From contig JAAVHK010000129.1 of the NCBI GenBank assembly GCA_014799765.1, positions 1-7,813 on the forward strand: a DNA stretch of 7,813 nt. The letters are read 5' to 3'. Of the stretch, positions 5,356-7,813 are shown piece by piece; position 1 is the first letter of the stretch, and every line of letters begins with the position of its first letter. The notes beneath the pieces were generated by a model, which did no database searches, was not told where the DNA came from, and was given only the letters and a program-made list of their open reading frames with translations. Origin of the DNA: Ruminococcus sp. GTDB lineage: Bacteria > Bacillota > Clostridia > Oscillospirales > Ruminococcaceae. Made by a program: the position numbers and the translations under genes.

Positions 5356-7813
5356 TTACTTTATAAATCCACTCGCTATATTTACGAACTCTTCCATAGC
5401 GGAATCAAGTTTAGATATATCGCCGATACCTGCCATAGCTGTTTCGGATTTTCCGCCACCTTTACCGCCTGTCAGTGCGGATATTTCACGGACTATTTTT
5501 CCGGCATCAGCACCCTTTGCGACTGCTTCCTTAGTACATACGCAATAGAGAGTACCTTTTTCATTGACTATTCCGGCGAAAAGTGCTATAACAGCTTCCT
5601 GCTTGTCCTTTATGCTGTCGCCGAGTTTACGGAGTGCATCAGGTGCAGAACCTGCCATTTTTGCGGAAACAAGTTTAACACCGTTTACTTCCTGTGCGTT
5701 ATCGAATATTGCCGAAACTTTAGCATTGGCAATCTGCTGGCTGAGACTTTCAAGTGTTCTGTCCTTTTCTTTCAGTTCCGCATATACAGACGCGCATTTT
5801 TCAGGTAATTCCGTAATATTTGCGAGTTTCAGAGCCTTTGCGGATTTTAAAACAGTATTCCTATAACTGTTCAGCAATTCAAGTACTCCCTGACCTGTTA
5901 CCGCTTCGATACGTCTGACACCCGAAGCAACAGAACTTTCAGAAACTATCTTGAATGCACCTATTTCACTGGCGTTTGATACGTGTGTACCGCCACAGAA
6001 CTCTACGGAATCACCGGCGGTTACTACTCTTACGACGTCGCCGTACTTCTCGCCGAATAATGCCATAGCTCCTAATTTTTTGGCTTCCTCGATAGGCATT
6101 TCCCTTGTGACTACCTCAACAGCGTTGACAATATAATCATTCACGAGTTTTTCAACTGCGGAAATTTCTTCATCAGTCATCGCACTGAAGTGATTGAAGT
6201 CAAAACGACAAGCCTTGTCATTGACAAGCTGTCCTGCCTGATGTACGTGTTCGCCTAAAACTTTCTGTAAAGACTTCTGGAGCAGGTGGGCAGATGTATG
6301 ATTTGCCATAGTAGCACGTCTTTTACATTCGTCAATATATGCGGTTACAGTTTCGCCTTTTGTGAGATTTCCGCTATCCATGTACGCAACGTGCAGAAAA
6401 TGTCCCTCTGATTTTATCGTATCATTTACACAAGCCGTACTGTCTGTATCGTAATTAACAATAAATCCGCTGTCACCGGATTGTCCGCCACTTTCGGCAT
6501 AGAACGGTGTCTTGTCAAGAACAATTACAACATTATCGCCTTCAACTGCCGTTTCTATCTCCTGACCGTCCTTGTAAATGGCAAGTATCTTTACACCCTG
6601 CTCACTGAATTTTGTGTATCCTGTGAACTCTGTAGCCGGTACGTCAACTTTTATACTGTTATCAGCCCACGAAGAACCGGCTTTAGCAAGGTGGTCAGCT
6701 TTAGCGGTTTCACGCTGTTGTCTGGCGAGTTCGCTGAAACGTTCAATATCAACAGTAAGTCCTTTTTCCTCACATATTTCTATTGTAAGGTCAATCGGGA
6801 AGCCGTAAGTATCGGAAAGTCTGAAAGCGTCGTCACCGGAAAGAACGGTCTTGTTTTCGGCAGTGAGTTTTTCCGTGAACTGTGCGAGAAGTTCAGAACC
6901 CTTATCAACAGTTTTTGCGAAAGCCTCTTCTTCCACGCCGATAATCTTTTTGATGTAGTCTCTTTTTTCTGCGAGTTCCGGATATGCTCCGGCATTTTCG
7001 TTTATTACCGTATCAGCGACTTCACACAGGAACGGCTTTTCAATACCTAAAAGTCTGCCGTGTCTTGAAGCACGTCTTAAAAGTCTGCGGAGTACATAGC
7101 CTCTGCCCTCGTTAGACGGCATAATACCATCGCCTACCATGAAAGTAGTACTTCTGATATGGTCTGTGATTACACGTAATGATACGTCAGTTTTAGGATT
7201 TGTCTTGTACTGTACACCGGCAAAATCGGAAACGTGTTTCATAATATTCTGAACGGTATCGACTTCAAATATATTATCGACGGTCTGCATAACACAGGCA
7301 AGTCTTTCGAGACCCATACCGGTATCAATATTCTTACTCTTCATTTCAGCGTAATTACCGTTGCCGTCGCTGTCGAACTGACTGAAAACAAGATTCCATA
7401 TTTCAATAATGTTATCCTTGTCGCCCTCAGCCTCGAAACCTGCTCTGTCGAGTTTTCGATTTTCGCCGACACGGTCAAAGTGGATTTCAGAACATGGTCC
7501 GCAAGGTCCTGAACCGTGTTCCCAGAAGTTGTCTTTTTTGCCGAGACGTATTATTCTGTCGTGTGGTATGCCGATTTTGTTTTCCCAAATCTGTTCAGCT
7601 TCGTCATCGCTCTCGAAAATGGTAATCCAGAGTCTGCCTGCCGGTATTTCAAGAGTTTCCGTAAGAAATTCCCATGCCCATTCGATAGCCTCGTTCTTGA
7701 AATAGTCACCGAATGAGAAGTTACCGAGCATTTCAAAGTAAGTGCCGTGACGTGCTGTTTTTCCGACGCTCTCAATATCGGGAGTTCTTATGCACTTCTG
7801 ACACGTTGTAACC
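5356..7813 (-). CDS. alaS: Alanyl-tRNA synthetase, 5' end outside window
   Basis: Charges tRNA-Ala with alanine in the cytoplasm. The frame stays open from the right edge (first full codon at 7812) to the TAA at 5358..5356, giving 818 residues of an expected ~875-880, so only about the first 60 are missing. The earliest in-frame ATG in view (7731) is internal: the residues before it (CQKCIRTPDIESVGKTARHG) are conserved core sequence. Visible parts in order: class II catalytic core (FEMLGNFSFGDYF near 7737-7699, GSGPCGPCSEIHFDR, NEGRGYVLRRLLRRASRHGR), the linker with SDTYGFPIDLT, the editing domain with zinc ligands HTSAH (6300-6286) and CGGTH (5997-5983), a coiled-coil-like segment (about 5790-5720), and the C-Ala domain with the glycine-rich GGKGGGKSE (5464-5438). 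Nothing is missing or broken in the visible portion. Any upstream T-box would lie outside the window. Confidence 0.98.
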   Translation of the reverse strand, partial: VTTCQKCIRTPDIESVGKTARHGTYFEMLGNFSFGDYFKNEAIEWAWEFLTETLEIPAGRLWITIFESDDEAEQIWENKIGIPHDRIIRLGKKDNFWEHGSGPCGPCSEIHFDRVGENRKLDRAGFEAEGDKDNIIEIWNLVFSQFDSDGNGNYAEMKSKNIDTGMGLERLACVMQTVDNIFEVDTVQNIMKHVSDFAGVQYKTNPKTDVSLRVITDHIRSTTFMVGDGIMPSNEGRGYVLRRLLRRASRHGRLLGIEKPFLCEVADTVINENAGAYPELAEKRDYIKKIIGVEEEAFAKTVDKGSELLAQFTEKLTAENKTVLSGDDAFRLSDTYGFPIDLTIEICEEKGLTVDIERFSELARQQRETAKADHLAKAGSSWADNSIKVDVPATEFTGYTKFSEQGVKILAIYKDGQEIETAVEGDNVVIVLDKTPFYAESGGQSGDSGFIVNYDTDSTACVNDTIKSEGHFLHVAYMDSGNLTKGETVTAYIDECKRRATMANHTSAHLLQKSLQKVLGEHVHQAGQLVNDKACRFDFNHFSAMTDEEISAVEKLVNDYIVNAVEVVTREMPIEEAKKLGAMALFGEKYGDVVRVVTAGDSVEFCGGTHVSNASEIGAFKIVSESSVASGVRRIEAVTGQGVLELLNSYRNTVLKSAKALKLANITELPEKCASVYAELKEKDRTLESLSQQIANAKVSAIFDNAQEVNGVKLVSAKMAGSAPDALRKLGDSIKDKQEAVIALFAGIVNEKGTLYCVCTKEAVAKGADAGKIVREISALTGGKGGGKSETAMAGIGDISKLDSAMEEFVNIASGFIK

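Noticed and set aside
6481..7050. 189-codon open frame on the plus strand.
   Set aside because: It is fully antisense to highly conserved alaS sequence, has no ribosome binding site of note, and its Phe/Cys/Ser-rich translation resembles no family.
7551..7775. Minus-strand frame overlapping alaS in another frame, possibly marking the alaS start.
   Set aside because: The alaS frame itself remains open to the right edge with conserved core residues, so this is a shadow frame.

Overview
All genes in this window lie on the minus strand, so the map is described from the right edge (upstream) to the left edge (downstream). The low-to-moderate GC content, strong GGAGG-type ribosome binding sites, tight gene packing and protein sequences point to a Gram-positive anaerobe of the Clostridia. 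A Ruminococcus-like member of the Oscillospiraceae is most likely. This is inferred from protein resemblance, since no rRNA is present.

The order is: alanyl-tRNA synthetase (5' end cut by the window edge); a 56-nt gap with a stem-loop; a HinT-type HIT hydrolase; a purine-type phosphoribosyltransferase, which probably starts at a TTG rather than the upstream in-frame ATG; a small AT-rich gene of unknown function without a visible Shine-Dalgarno; ComEC/Rec2, the DNA-uptake channel; HolA, the DNA polymerase III delta subunit; an RNase M5-like Toprim protein; and the first 52 codons of an MBOAT-family membrane O-acyltransferase that runs off the left edge.

Apart from the 56-nt alaS-hinT space, every junction is 14 nt or shorter or overlaps. 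Several ribosome binding sites are built into the preceding stop codon. No internal promoter or clear rho-independent terminator was seen, so the run is probably co-transcribed, at least in part. The theme is housekeeping: tRNA charging, nucleotide salvage, replication and RNA processing, plus a competence-type channel. There is no stretch over 300 bases without a gene, and no tRNA, rRNA, CRISPR array, insertion sequence or attachment site was seen.

The region is largely ordinary. The points most worth a second look are: the metallo-beta-lactamase-like C-terminus of ComEC, which has lost its recognisable metal-binding residues; the AT-rich orphan gene between conserved genes; the TTG start of the phosphoribosyltransferase; and the MBOAT gene hidden at the left edge.
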